Source: Acidimicrobiales bacterium (GTDB lineage Bacteria; Actinomycetota; Acidimicrobiia; Acidimicrobiales; SZUA-35). From it: DNA of 64,000 nt. Below, piece by piece: positions 43,818 through 52,747 of the stretch (positions are counted from its first letter, which is position 1; each line of letters begins with the position of its first letter). Below the pieces are notes generated by a model. That model was not told where the DNA came from. It was given only the letters and a program-made list of their open reading frames with translations, and searched no databases. The translations under genes were made by a program, and so were the position numbers. The stretch covers positions 1,736,001 to 1,800,000 of the forward strand of contig JAWKIO010000005.1 in NCBI GenBank assembly GCA_041394265.1, written 5' to 3'.

Positions 43818-43965
43818 CGTTTTTGTCGACACTTTTCCCTGGTCAACTCATTGCTTGTGGTCGCACCAACACGATGGGCGTTGAATGTACTTGCAAGACC
43901 GATGCAGAAGCCGCATACTGGCGAATCTGTTCCCGGGGGCGGGCACGCCAAGAAAGCGCCGCGCC

Positions 43966-44934
43966 ATGACGAATCTGATGACCCCGAGCACCACCTCCGA
44001 GGTCGATCGATCACCCCTCACACCTTTCGGCCTCGGGGTCGGTGCGCAGCTCGACACGGCGATCGATTCGACGGCGCCCACACCCTCGGCCCTCGCCTCG
44101 CTTCGATCCCTCGGTGTGGTGCGCTACCGCGTGAATGTGTCGTGGCGGAGTGTCGCACCGGCGGCCGAGATCATCGACCACCGAGTGCTCGACCAGCTGG
44201 CGGACACCATCGAATTGGTGCTCGACGCCGGACTCGAGCCGCTCGTTGCCCTGGACAATGGCGCGGTCCCTCGCCACCTCGAGGCCGATGGCGGTTGGCG
44301 CAATCAGGCCACTGCGGCCGCGTACGGTGACTTCGTCGGAGCCGTCGGCGCCCGTCTCGGCGACATGGTCGAGGAGTGGATCACGCTCGCCGACCCCCAG
44401 CCGGCTCGGTTCGACGCCTCGGTTCTCACGGTCTTGGCACGAGCCCAGGTCATCAGCACCAACATCCTTCGAGCCCACGTGCCGCACGCTCGGCTCGGTG
44501 CGTCGGTCGACATCACCCAGCTCACTCCGGGCCCGACCGGTCGCGCGTGGGTGCATCACCTGGCCTCGGCGTCGGCCCGCACGTCGTTCGTTGCGCTCAA
44601 CATCGACCAACTCGGCACTCGCGCGCCGGCCGAGGTCGCCGACGCCGTACGCGAACTCGATGGCCTCCTGCCCGGCAGATCGTTCCTCCTGACCGAGACC
44701 CACGTCCCCGTTGGTTCCGAGCGACTCCCGAACCGGCTCATCGACATCGAGTATCCCGATCGGTACGACGTCGTGGCCGGATTCTTCGACGAGATCCGCC
44801 GTTTGCGGGCAGATCAGATCAACGTGAACGGCACGTTCGCGTGGCCATTCACCGGGTCGAGTGCCGCCGTCGAGGGCATCGGCGAGTCGAGCATCGAGGC
44901 CTACCACCGCATCTCGATGGCCGGGATCAACTGA
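43966..44934 (+). CDS. Degenerate glycoside hydrolase family 1-like protein
   Basis: A 322-residue TIM-barrel-like protein similar to GH1 beta-glucosidases: VVRYRVNVSWRSVAP (the YRxSISWxRxxP strand), VLDQLADTIELVLDAGLEPLVAL, the following GGWRNQATAAAYGDFV, and LGDMVEEWITLADPQ. In active GH1 enzymes that last motif is WITxNEP with the acid/base Glu; here it is ADP, so the Glu is missing (about residue 140). A Glu in LLTETHVP (about 243) may correspond to the nucleophile. It is about 100 residues shorter than GH1. Probably not a normal glycosidase. ATG 43966 is chosen; the frame extends to 43885. Confidence 0.6.
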   Translation: MTNLMTPSTTSEVDRSPLTPFGLGVGAQLDTAIDSTAPTPSALASLRSLGVVRYRVNVSWRSVAPAAEIIDHRVLDQLADTIELVLDAGLEPLVALDNGAVPRHLEADGGWRNQATAAAYGDFVGAVGARLGDMVEEWITLADPQPARFDASVLTVLARAQVISTNILRAHVPHARLGASVDITQLTPGPTGRAWVHHLASASARTSFVALNIDQLGTRAPAEVADAVRELDGLLPGRSFLLTETHVPVGSERLPNRLIDIEYPDRYDVVAGFFDEIRRLRADQINVNGTFAWPFTGSSAAVEGIGESSIEAYHRISMAGIN

Positions 44935-44971
44935 GGTTCGCTCGACTCCGTGATGGCAGAAGAGTCACTCG

Positions 44972-45541
44972 CTACTCGTTGTCGAAGTTCTCCCAGTAGC
45001 GACTGGGCCGCGGACCCTTCTGACCCTGATACTTCGAGCCGAGCTTGCCGGTGCCGTACGGCTGATCGGCCTCGGTGGTCATGCGGATGAAGCTGATCTG
45101 GCCGATCTTCATGCCGGGGTAGAGGGTGATCGGCAGGCTCGCCACGTTGGAGAACTCGAGGGTCAGCTGCCCGTCCCAACCGGCGTCGACGAAACCGGCG
45201 GTGGTGTGGATCAGCAGACCGAGACGGCCGAGGCTGGACTTGCCCTCGATGCGGCCGACCAGGTCGGCGGGGATCGCCACCCGTTCGGCGGTCGAGCCGA
45301 GCACGAACTCGCCCGGGTGCAGGATGAACGGATTCTCGTCGGAGGTCTCGACCAGTTCGGTGAGCTCCTCGAGGTTCTGCTTCACATCGATGTGGCTGAG
45401 CGTGTGGTTGCGGAACACTCGGAAGTAGGAATCAAGCCGCAGATCGACCGACGACGGCTGCACCGCCGACTCGGCATAGGGCTCGATGATGATGCGGCCA
45501 GCCGCAATCTCTTCTTTGATGGTGCGGTCGGAGAGGATCAC
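44972..45541 (-). CDS. dcd: dCTP deaminase (probably bifunctional dCTP deaminase / dUTPase)
   Basis: A 189-residue trimeric enzyme. It starts VILSDRTIKEEI and contains QPSSVDLRLDSYFRVF, HPGEFVLGSTAERV, the active-site GRIEGKSSLGRLGLLIHTTAGFVDAG (in pieces: IEGKSSLGRLG and TTAGFVDAG), and a C-terminal SKYQGQKGPRPSRYWENF. It closely resembles the Mycobacterium bifunctional DCD-DUT, which converts dCTP straight to dUMP; bifunctionality here is by similarity. Start GTG 45541 matches family length. Together with dut (3299-3736) the genome has two routes to dUMP. Confidence 0.93.
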   Translation of the reverse strand: MILSDRTIKEEIAAGRIIIEPYAESAVQPSSVDLRLDSYFRVFRNHTLSHIDVKQNLEELTELVETSDENPFILHPGEFVLGSTAERVAIPADLVGRIEGKSSLGRLGLLIHTTAGFVDAGWDGQLTLEFSNVASLPITLYPGMKIGQISFIRMTTEADQPYGTGKLGSKYQGQKGPRPSRYWENFDNE

Positions 45542-45588
45542 GCTGCCCAAGGCTAGTGGGCTCGGGATGCTGGACCGCTCCAGGAGCT

Positions 45589-46899
45589 CTAGGACCAGGA
45601 CGCGACGTTCTCGCCGACGAGTTCGATCCAGGTCCGGCCCGGGTTCAGTTCGATGACCGAGCCCGTCGCGTCGGTGAGAATCGCCGGGCTTCGCAGCGAT
45701 GGCCGAGTCCAGGTCCCCTCGATCACGTGGCCGCCCGAGAACACGACCGCTCGACCCGTACCCACGAAGACGAACTCGGGGACCGGACTTCCACTCACGT
45801 CCGTCAGACCGGTGTCGAGCTCGTCGGTGTAGACCAGCACGACATTGCTGGCGCCGACCCGTTGCCCGTTGGTCATGTGGGCCTTGCCGTCCTGGGTCCG
45901 CTGCCACTGGTCGGAGCCGGCGAGGATCGTCCAGCTCGACACCGTGCGACCGAAGTCGACCGAGATCGACGAGGCCCCAGGCCAGGTCGGCTGCTCCCCC
46001 ATCGGCCGGTAGGCGAACTGGGGGTGCGGTGGCGAGCCGGCACGCTCGAACGTTGCGGTGTCGGCGAACAGGTTGCTCGGGGCCTTGCGGGTCTTGTCAC
46101 GCCAGTAGCCGCCGTTGCGGGCGGCGCTGTAGTTTGCGACCGTCGGCTGCTGGAGGAGCAACGCGTCGAACACGTCGTTGGCACCGGAGTAGACAAAGGA
46201 CGGCGAGCCCAGCGACGTCAGGAACGAGATGTCGGTCGTCCGCCCGCTGCGGACCGGACCGACGGTCGTGCTGTTCGAGTGATAGATCGCCGCGAGCCGG
46301 GTGATCCCTCCTTCGACCTCTTCTTCGATGACGATGTCAGCGAGATTCAAACCGACCTGAGGTCGGGCCTTCGAGGAGTTGTCGATCTTCACCACGACGG
46401 CTTCACGGGCGGGCACGATGGCGAGCCACATGCCGGTGAGGGGCGCCGCGTTCGCCGCTGCGACCGGGGCAGGCGCCGGAGCAGCCGGGCCGACCAGGTC
46501 GTCGGGGCCGAGCGTGCCGAGGAGGCCCCGATACCCGGCGGTCGGATTCGATCCCGTCGCCGGTGCCGGGGTGGCGGGTGGTCGAGGCGCGCCACTCGTC
46601 GGACTGGTCGGCGTGGCGGTGCTCGACGGACCGGCGCCCATCGGCGACTTGTCATCGTCGGTGACTGCATTCGCGGCTGCATCGGCGAGGATCAGCGCCA
46701 GGGCTTCCGGTGACACCTCGTTCGCCGGGTCGTCAGCGTCGACCAGCGTGGTCACCGCGATGTCGCCATCGCCGACCGTGGAAACGGTGCCGACAGCGGT
46801 CGCCGCTACGTCTGAGTCCCCAGCGGGTGACACCGCGGAGCAGGCCGCTGCGGTCAGCGCCAGTGCTGCGACGGCGGTCAGAAGTCGGGCGGGAACCAC
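45589..46899 (-). CDS. DUF3048 family lipoprotein
   Basis: A 436-residue exported protein. The signal peptide ends LALTAAAC, a lipobox with Cys at about residue 18. A Pro/Ala/Thr-rich linker (to about 125) leads into the DUF3048 domain, with ARPQVGLNLADIVIEEEVEGGITRLAAIYHS in segments (PQVGLNLADIVIEE and GGITRLAAIYHS), VGPVRSGRTTDI and the C-terminal PGRTWIELV. It is anchored outside the cell membrane and of unknown function (YerB-like). GTG 46899 fits the signal peptide. It is divergent from the DinB-fold gene. Confidence 0.85.
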   Translation of the reverse strand: MVPARLLTAVAALALTAAACSAVSPAGDSDVAATAVGTVSTVGDGDIAVTTLVDADDPANEVSPEALALILADAAANAVTDDDKSPMGAGPSSTATPTSPTSGAPRPPATPAPATGSNPTAGYRGLLGTLGPDDLVGPAAPAPAPVAAANAAPLTGMWLAIVPAREAVVVKIDNSSKARPQVGLNLADIVIEEEVEGGITRLAAIYHSNSTTVGPVRSGRTTDISFLTSLGSPSFVYSGANDVFDALLLQQPTVANYSAARNGGYWRDKTRKAPSNLFADTATFERAGSPPHPQFAYRPMGEQPTWPGASSISVDFGRTVSSWTILAGSDQWQRTQDGKAHMTNGQRVGASNVVLVYTDELDTGLTDVSGSPVPEFVFVGTGRAVVFSGGHVIEGTWTRPSLRSPAILTDATGSVIELNPGRTWIELVGENVASWS

Positions 46900-46956
46900 A
46901 CCGGAAGTATCGGCAGTTCGGGCAACGCAATGAAGGTCTGACGTACGATCTCGGCC

Positions 46957-47517
46957 ATGAGCCAGAACCTCCGCACCTACACCAAGACGCTCTACGCCAT
47001 GGACGCCGTCGTTCGCCGTGTGCCCGCCGATGCGTGGGACAACCCCTCGCCGTGCGACGACTGGACGGCGCGTGAGGCGCTGGGTCACACCATCTGGGGA
47101 CTCAAGCGGATGACCGCCGGCATCAACGGCGACGATCCACCGGCCGAACAAGCCGAAGCCGACGTTGCCGGTGACGATCCCGTCGGCTCGTGGACTGCGG
47201 CGATGGACGCCATGCTCGCTGCGCTCGACCACAAGGATGTCCTCGCCGCGATTACCCCCACGCCTTTCGGCGAGATGCCGGTCGACCAGGCGCTCGGGTC
47301 GCTCTTCATCGACCCGCTCACACACACCTTCGACGTGGCGAAAGCCACCGGCGTCGATCATGCGCTGCCGACCGAGCTTGCCGAGCAAGCGCTGGCGGTG
47401 ATGACGCCGCTCAGCGACATCCTGCGGAGTCCAGGCCTGTTCGGCGAGGTCATCGACCTCCGCAATGACGCATCGGTGGTCGACACGTTCATCGCCTTCA
47501 CCGGCCGCCAGCCGTAG
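46957..47517 (+). CDS. TIGR03086-type DinB-fold metal-binding protein
   Basis: A 186-residue four-helix-bundle protein of the mycothiol maleylpyruvate isomerase N-terminal family. Marks: PSPCDDWTAREALGHTIWGLKR, whose His (about residue 45) is a metal ligand, and LFIDPLTHTFDVAKATG with the second His region. These proteins often act on mycothiol- or bacillithiol-linked substrates; the specific role is unknown. A weak hairpin (CAGCAG/CTGCTG, 47533-47550) follows the stop. Confidence 0.8.
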   Translation: MSQNLRTYTKTLYAMDAVVRRVPADAWDNPSPCDDWTAREALGHTIWGLKRMTAGINGDDPPAEQAEADVAGDDPVGSWTAAMDAMLAALDHKDVLAAITPTPFGEMPVDQALGSLFIDPLTHTFDVAKATGVDHALPTELAEQALAVMTPLSDILRSPGLFGEVIDLRNDASVVDTFIAFTGRQP

Positions 47518-47592
47518 ACTCCGACATTCCCTCAGCAGCACGGTCTGCTGCCTGGCTCAACGGCGAGAAGAGGCGCTAGGTTGGGCCGCCCT

Positions 47593-47663
47593 GCGGGTGT
47601 AGTTCAATGGTAGAACATCAGCTTCCCAAGCTGAATACGCGAGTTCGATTCTCGTCACCCGCT
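47593..47663 (+). tRNA. tRNA-Gly (CCC)
   Basis: A 71-nt cloverleaf: acceptor GCGGGTG pairs with CACCCGC, discriminator T, anticodon stem TCAGC/GCTGA with loop TTCCCAA, giving anticodon CCC, T loop TTCGATT. The 3' CCA is not encoded. A TAGGTT -10-like box lies 11 bp upstream. It is 142 bp before the IS stack. Confidence 0.95.
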
Positions 47664-47805
47664 CTCCACGAATCCCCTGTTCACGGCGGTTCCTGAACCA
47701 CTCCCCCTGGTTCGCCACCGGTCACCGAGCCGAGAGTGCAGCCGGAAGGTCGGGCAACTGGCGGCAGCAGTCGAGAGCAGCAGACCGTTCGGCGACGTCC
47801 GCTAG

Positions 47806-49086
47806 CAGGGTGCTGAAGTTCGTCTGATTGGGGCTCGCGTTCTGGGCGGGGATCGAAAATACTGGTGGGTATGCGTGGAACGCCTGATCGCCAGTTGTCG
47901 ATGTTGTCGTCGCTCTCGACCGAGGACCTGATCCCGACCGATCATCCGATCCGCCGGATCCGGGCTGTGGTCGACGAAGTCCTGGCTGGCATGGATGACC
48001 GGTTCGATGCCATGCGCGGACTCGGGCCGCCGCAGCGTGCCGCCCGAGACCCTGTTGAAGGCGACGGTGTTGATGGCGCTCTACTCGATCCGTTCCGAGC
48101 GGGCGTTCTGTGAACGGTTGAACTACGACATGTTGTTCAAGTGGTTCCTGGACATGGCGATCGATGATCGGGCGTTCGATCCGACCACGTTCACCAAGAA
48201 CCGTCAACGCCTGTTGGATCATGCGATCGCGGACGAGTTCTTCGCCGCCGTCGTCGCCCAGGCCAGGTTGCGGCGCTACACCTCCTCGGAACACTTCAGC
48301 GTGGACGGCACGCTGTTGCAGGCGTGGGCATCGAACAAGAGCTTCAAACCCAACGACAGGTCCGACGACGACGGCGACGGGAACGGGTTCAAGGGCCGCA
48401 ACGCCGAGGTCGACTTCAAAGGCCAGCGGCGATCGAACAAGACCCACACCTCCACGACCGATCCCGAAGCGATGCTGTTCCGGAAGTCTTCCAACGCCGC
48501 AGCAGAGCTGTCCTACATGGGGCATCTGTTGATCGAGAACCGGTCCGGCCTGATCGTCGATGTCGAGCTGACCCAAGCGACCGGTTACGCCGAGCGGGAC
48601 TGCGCGACCGAGATGCTCAAACGGTTGCCGGCATCGGGTCGGCGTCGGACCGTGGCGGCGGACAAGAGCTATGACACCAAAGACTTCGTGGCCGGAGTCC
48701 GGGAGTTGGGGTTCACCCCCATGTCGCGCAGAACACCTCGAATCGTCGCTCCGCGATCGATGGCCGCACGACCCGGCACGAGGGCTACCGCACGTCGCTG
48801 CGGATCCGGAAACGCGTGGAGGAACCCTTCGGTTGGATCAAGACCGTCGGGGCGGGCCGCAAGCTCCGCTACATCGGCCAGACCAAGAACCGGGCCTGGC
48901 TCAAGATCGAAGCAGCGACCTACAACCTGATCCGGATCTGCGCCCTCGACACCGCCACACCAGCCTGAAGCCAGGGCCCCGACAGCCACCCGAGCCGGTC
49001 CTCCGGCCAGCCCAGGACCACGAGAACCAGCCAGCCCTACCGATCCCGACCAGAACCGCCGCTACAAGCCGATTTTCCGCGCCCTG
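47806..49086 (+). mobile_element. IS5-family-like insertion sequence (first of three stacked)
   Basis: A 1,281-bp element bounded by imperfect inverted repeats (CAGGGTGCTGAAGTTCG left; CAGGGCGCGGAAAATCG at the right end read inward), with further similarity for another 30 bp. It is flanked by CTAG on both sides (47802-47805 and 49087-49090), a 4-bp target duplication. Its transposase is frameshifted twice. It is followed without spacing by the IS1380 element. Confidence 0.85.
47871..48968 (+). pseudogene. DDE transposase of the IS5-like element, two frameshifts
   Basis: The frame starting at 47871 (MRGTPDRQLSMLSSLSTEDL) matches the N-terminal DUF772 region. It shifts near 48033 into RRSVPPETLLKATVLMALYS and continues through SVDGTLLQAWAS and the first part of the DDE domain to GVRELGFTP. 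It shifts again near 48718, within a C-run, into HVAQNTSNRRSAIDG and RVEEPFGWIKTVGAG, ending at TGA 48968. All three pieces line up as one transposase of about 365 residues. The element is probably immobile. Confidence 0.85.
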
Positions 49087-49090
49087 CTAG

Positions 49091-50737
49091 CCCAGGCTGT
49101 TCGGTAGGGGTTGTTGGTGTTGGTGTGGTGAGGGGTGGGTCGTGGTCGGGTGTTCGTGGCGGCCTGGTTCGGTGTCGGGGCGTGCGGGGTTGGTGTGGAG
49201 GGGGTGGTGTGGGTTGGCCGGCTGGCGGGGTGCTGCGGTCGCCGGTGGACCGCGATGTGTTGCTCAGCAGCGCAGCGGAAGATGGCGGACGCGGTCGAAC
49301 GCGGTGACGAGGTCGGGGGTCCAGGGCCAGTTGGCGGCGAGCCGGCAGGTGGTTTGTCGTCCGGTGCGTCCGATGCGTGCGGCGGTGTGCAGGAGGCAGT
49401 AGCGAAGCCGTTTGGGTTCGGCGTTGGCGAGGCTGGTGCCTTTGAGTGCGAGGAGCTTGGTCCAAGCAAGTAGGTCGTGGGCGCAGAGCACGAGGTGGAG
49501 CCAGGCGTGGTTGATGGCGAATGAGTGCGATGGCAGGTTGGCCAGTCCGGTGGCTTTGGTGTCGCAGATCTGTCGTTCGGCTCGACCCCGGCCGCGGTAG
49601 AGGGCTTCGAGGTAGGCGATGTCGGTGTCGGCGAGGTCGGTGACAAACACTTGGTAGCGGTGTCCGTCGATGTCGGTGAAGGTGAGTTGGGCGCCTGGGT
49701 GTGGTTGTTCGCGGCGGGCGATCATCCGGAGCCCTGGGGGCCAGGGTCGTGTGGCGTTGAAGACGTCGGCGACGAGATGGGTGATCTCGGCGACTTCGGC
49801 GTATTCGCGCCAGTCGGACCCGTCGGCGGAGATCGCTGGCTGCCACGCCCGTTGCGGCAGGTCAACGAGCACGGATGCGATCTGCACGGTGAGTTGGTGA
49901 CCGATCACGAACCGTACGTGCCGGCCGCGGCAGGCCTCGACGAAGTCGTGTGACCAGCCGGCGGAGTCGGCCCGCACGATCATCTCGTCCTGGGTCGGGT
50001 CAACTGGTAGCTGGCCGAGGGCTTCGTCGAGCACGGTGACGTGATCGGCGGCGGTGCCTGAGCCGGCGTTGCCTGGTCGCAGCACACCGGCGAGTGCTTC
50101 ACCGGTGGCGTCGAGATAGGCCAGCAGCGGATGGAACCCGAACCCGCGCTTCCAGGTCGGCGCCGCATGTTCTTTGTCCGAATGGGACCCGACGAGCGTG
50201 GCGTCGATATCGATCACATAGAACCCAGGATCAGCGCCTGCCTCCCAGGCGTTCGCTCGAGCCTGCGCACGAGAGCGGCCTTGATCCGTGCCAGCGCCTC
50301 GCCGTCGATCGCGGCCAGGGACCGCCACGTCGTGGGGTGCGACGCCACCGGGCCGAACAGGTCGGGCTGGTCGCGAAGCACCGCGAGATCCGAGATCGTC
50401 TCAGCCCCATCGGCGATCGCGACCGCCAGATCGCACAGCACTTCGCCACGGTCGTGGCCCCGGTGACGCTGCTTGGTCGGCGCCATCGCCGCCGACAACG
50501 CCCCAGTCAACCCCACCGTCGGCCAGATCGGCAAGCAGACGCGCCCCTGCGTGATTGGCCACACCATTCCCATCACCGGTCACCTTCAGAGCCGGCCGCC
50601 GCGGTCTACGCTTCACCATGAAAGTGCCCTTCGGGTTCGGATCACTTGGCCTTCGACAAGCACAAGTTTCCCGCACCAGAAGGGCACTTCCGCGGACTCA
50701 CCACCCCCAACCCCGGACCGCTACTGAACAGGGCGGG
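49091..50737 (-). mobile_element. IS1380-family insertion sequence (second of three)
   Basis: A 1,647-bp element between CTAG tetranucleotides (49087-49090 and 50738-50741). Terminal inverted repeats are CCCAGGCTGTTCGGTAGGGG at the left and CCCGCCCTGTTCAGTAGCGG at the right read inward, 15 of 20 matching. The left CTAG is the same copy that closes the IS5-like element, so this element inserted into that site. Its transposase is broken. Confidence 0.85.
49264..50619 (-). pseudogene. IS1380-family transposase, two frameshifts
   Basis: Three pieces make one transposase. MVKRRPRRPALKVTGDG starts at 50619. Near 50515 the frame changes to VGLTGALSAAMAP, running through RGEVLCDLAVAIADG to EALARIKAALV. 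Near 50265 it changes again to ARANAWEAGADPGFYVIDID, which continues to the C-terminus at 49264. The catalytic DDE core is in the last piece (IDIDATLVGSHSDKE, VRADSAGWSHDFVE and RGRAERQICDTK). Each shift is consistent with a 1-base loss or a 2-base change. It cannot make full-length protein without frameshifting. Confidence 0.88.
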
Positions 50738-50740
50738 CTA

Positions 50741-51973
50741 GTGCCCTGTCCAGAAAGGTTCGCGCGGGTGGGTCATGCGGCTGCCTTGGCTGGTCGGCCC
50801 CAACGGTGACCTTTCTCGGCTCGGACGCGGGCTCGTTCTCGTCGTTGAGCGGCGAGGAGTTCGGGCGCTCGAGCATTGGCGTTGCGCCAGCGGAGATGTG
50901 CTTGGAGCCGTCGAGTGAGCACGACGTGGTTCGGGTGGTTCGAGTTGTTCAGCACGAACTCACGTAGCGGCCCGAAATGCGGCTCGATCGGGTTCGCCCA
51001 CGAGCTGTAGGTCGGGGTGAAGCACAGCTCGACCTGGTTCCGCTCAGCCCAGCCCCGGATCTTGGGTCCCTTGTGCGCGGAGAGGTTGTCGAGGATCACA
51101 TAGATCGCTTCGCCGTCAGGCCGCGACGCTCGGATGGTCTTGAGCGCGGCCAACACGTTCACCGCTGACTTCTTGCGGCGCACGACACCCCACAGCAGAT
51201 CGTCGCCGATCGAGTAGCAGCCGTGGAACTGCCGGACCCCATGCAACTTGTTGTAGTTCGCCGGCTGGCGTTGTGGCCGACCCTTCGACGCCCACGCAGA
51301 GCCCCCGACCGGGCGGATCGTCAACGGCCCGAACTCGTCGAACGCGAAACACCTGTCGGGGTAGGCATCGAGGACCTCCTCGATGCGGTCGAGCTTGGCG
51401 TCACGATCAGGGTCGTTGGACTCCTTCCAGGTCTTGGTCCGCTGGAACGTCACATCGTTCGCGGCGAGGATCTGACGGAGCCGCTCATGGCCGATCTTGA
51501 CGACCCGGGTCTCGTTGTCACCGAGGTAGGCGGCGAGCTTGCGGAGCGACCAGCGGGTGAATGGCTGGCCCAGCGCTTCGGGTCGAGTCGTGGCCGTCGA
51601 GACGATGAATGCCTCGTCATCAGTCGTTATCCGGCGGGGACGGCCACCCGCCCCCTGAGGGTCCAGCGACGCCATCCCCTTGTCGTTGAACCGGTGGATC
51701 ATCTCCCGGACCCGGTCCTCCGACGTCGAGACCAGCCGGGCGATCGCCGGGACCGTGTTGCCCGACGCCGAGGCCATCACGACCATCGCCCGTCGCCACC
51801 GAACCACCGACTTCTGGGACTTGCCGCCGCCACGTCGCACGATCTGCTGCAACTGGCGGCCTTCGTGATCCGTCAACCGACGAACCCTCACAGGATCAGG
51901 CATCCCCAAATCAAAACAGGCCCAGAGCGCCAAGTGGTGGACGCGACCCCACCAACGTTCGTGGACAGGGCAC
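50741..51973 (-). mobile_element. IS630-family insertion sequence (third of three)
   Basis: A 1,233-bp element with perfect 12-bp terminal repeats GTGCCCTGTCCA and further partial match. It is flanked by TA on both sides (50739-50740 and 51974-51975), the IS630 target. That TA is the middle of the CTAG that closes the IS1380 element. Its transposase is intact, so it is the youngest and only potentially active member. Confidence 0.92.
50773..51903 (-). CDS. IS630-family transposase, intact
   Basis: A 376-residue Tc1/mariner-like DDE transposase. An N-terminal helix-turn-helix pair (NTVPAIARLVSTSEDRVREMI) is followed by the catalytic triad: Asp in FAFDEFGPL, Asp in YVILDNLSAHKG, and Glu in NPIEPHFGPLREF. 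GGRPRRITTDDEAFIV is the usual linker. ATG 51903 (MPDPVRVRRL) is preferred; an in-frame ATG at 51933 would add ten residues. It is transcribed towards the IS1380 element. Confidence 0.92.
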   Translation of the reverse strand: MPDPVRVRRLTDHEGRQLQQIVRRGGGKSQKSVVRWRRAMVVMASASGNTVPAIARLVSTSEDRVREMIHRFNDKGMASLDPQGAGGRPRRITTDDEAFIVSTATTRPEALGQPFTRWSLRKLAAYLGDNETRVVKIGHERLRQILAANDVTFQRTKTWKESNDPDRDAKLDRIEEVLDAYPDRCFAFDEFGPLTIRPVGGSAWASKGRPQRQPANYNKLHGVRQFHGCYSIGDDLLWGVVRRKKSAVNVLAALKTIRASRPDGEAIYVILDNLSAHKGPKIRGWAERNQVELCFTPTYSSWANPIEPHFGPLREFVLNNSNHPNHVVLTRRLQAHLRWRNANARAPELLAAQRRERARVRAEKGHRWGRPAKAAA

Positions 51974-51998
51974 TAGCTCAAGAGCGGTAGTCATGGTT

Positions 51999-52033
51999 GG
52001 CGACCACGGAGACCGAGATCCACGGTGGTCGCC
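51999..52033. repeat. Inverted repeat between the IS stack and abiE
   Basis: GGCGACCAC and GTGGTCGCC are perfect 9-bp arms around a 17-nt centre. It may be a terminator or operator of the original locus. The region 51974-52117 otherwise holds only the abiE control region. Confidence 0.5.
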
Positions 52034-52082
52034 ACGTGAACCCGACGAGCGGCCGCGAACTCTTCGGCGCAGTTGTGTACTG

Positions 52083-52115
52083 CTGCATAGCTTGCGGATT
52101 CTGTAAGCTATGCAG
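52083..52115 (+). promoter_or_regulatory. Palindromic abiE operator adjoining the start codon
   Basis: CTGCATAGCTT and AAGCTATGCAG are perfect 11-bp arms separated by 11 nt. The second arm ends 2 nt before the abiEi ATG at 52118. AbiEi antitoxins are known to repress their own promoter through inverted repeats, so this is a strong operator candidate. It leaves no room for a normal ribosome site, which suggests a near-leaderless transcript or translation masked by the hairpin. Confidence 0.65.
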
Positions 52116-52117
52116 CT

Positions 52118-52747
52118 ATGAGAACGACGCCACGGATCGATCTGGTCACAATGATCGAGGAACTCTCCGAGGCGCAGCACGGCTATTTCACTCGTGCCCA
52201 AGCACACGACGTCGGGGTCAGTGACGTCCAGCTCTCGCGTGCAACCGACTACCGACAAATCCGACGCCTCGATCACGGCATCTATCGAGTCGCCGGAGCG
52301 GGTCATGACGAACACGCCGATCTGCGCATCGCCTGGCTGCGACTCGACCCGAAGCGCCGACCCCGAGAGCGCACCAAGAACCCCACCATCTGGGTTTCCC
52401 ACCAGTCGGCCGCCGTCCTCCTTGGTCTCGGCACGTTCATCCCTCCCAAGCATCAGTTCATCTCCACCGTCCGCAAACAGCTCCGCTCCGACGCGCTGCA
52501 TGTCCAGGTCCGCCCCGACGGACTGACCCTGGATCAGTGGGTGATCAGAGACGGGATGGCAGTCACGTCGCCCCTGCTGACCCTGATCGATCTCGACGGG
52601 GCCAACACCGATGGCGGCCATCTTGGCGCCTTCCTCCGTGATGCAATCGACACCGGTGCGATCCGCACCGCGGATCTCACCCGAGCATCACTGCGGACCC
52701 CGGTCGACGCGCTACTGGACATGGCCGGCGAAGGCACTGGCCGATGA
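52118..52747 (+). CDS. abiEi: AbiEi-type antitoxin
   Basis: A 209-residue antitoxin of the type IV AbiE system. The N-terminal winged helix is visible (EAQHGYFTRAQAHDVGVSDVQLSRATDY, in pieces GYFTRAQAHDVGVS and VQLSRATDY; IRRLDHGIYRVAG), followed by the AbiEi C-terminal region with WVSHQSAAVLLGLG and TSPLLTLIDLDGANTDG. The wHTH binds the operator for autoregulation, and the C-terminal domain counters the toxin. The stop overlaps the toxin start (ATGA). It lies directly behind the IS stack. Confidence 0.88.
   Translation: MRTTPRIDLVTMIEELSEAQHGYFTRAQAHDVGVSDVQLSRATDYRQIRRLDHGIYRVAGAGHDEHADLRIAWLRLDPKRRPRERTKNPTIWVSHQSAAVLLGLGTFIPPKHQFISTVRKQLRSDALHVQVRPDGLTLDQWVIRDGMAVTSPLLTLIDLDGANTDGGHLGAFLRDAIDTGAIRTADLTRASLRTPVDALLDMAGEGTGR

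Noticed and set aside
47593..47663. tRNA-Gly as an integration site of a genomic island
   Set aside because: No repeat of the tRNA 3' end was found downstream and no integrase is present. The IS stack entered at a CTAG 142 bp away.
47871..50619. Programmed frameshifting in the IS5-like and IS1380 transposases
   Set aside because: Each gene needs two separate shifts. The shift sites seen are a short C-run and non-slippery sequence, and IS1380 is not known to use frameshifting, so mutation is the simpler reading.
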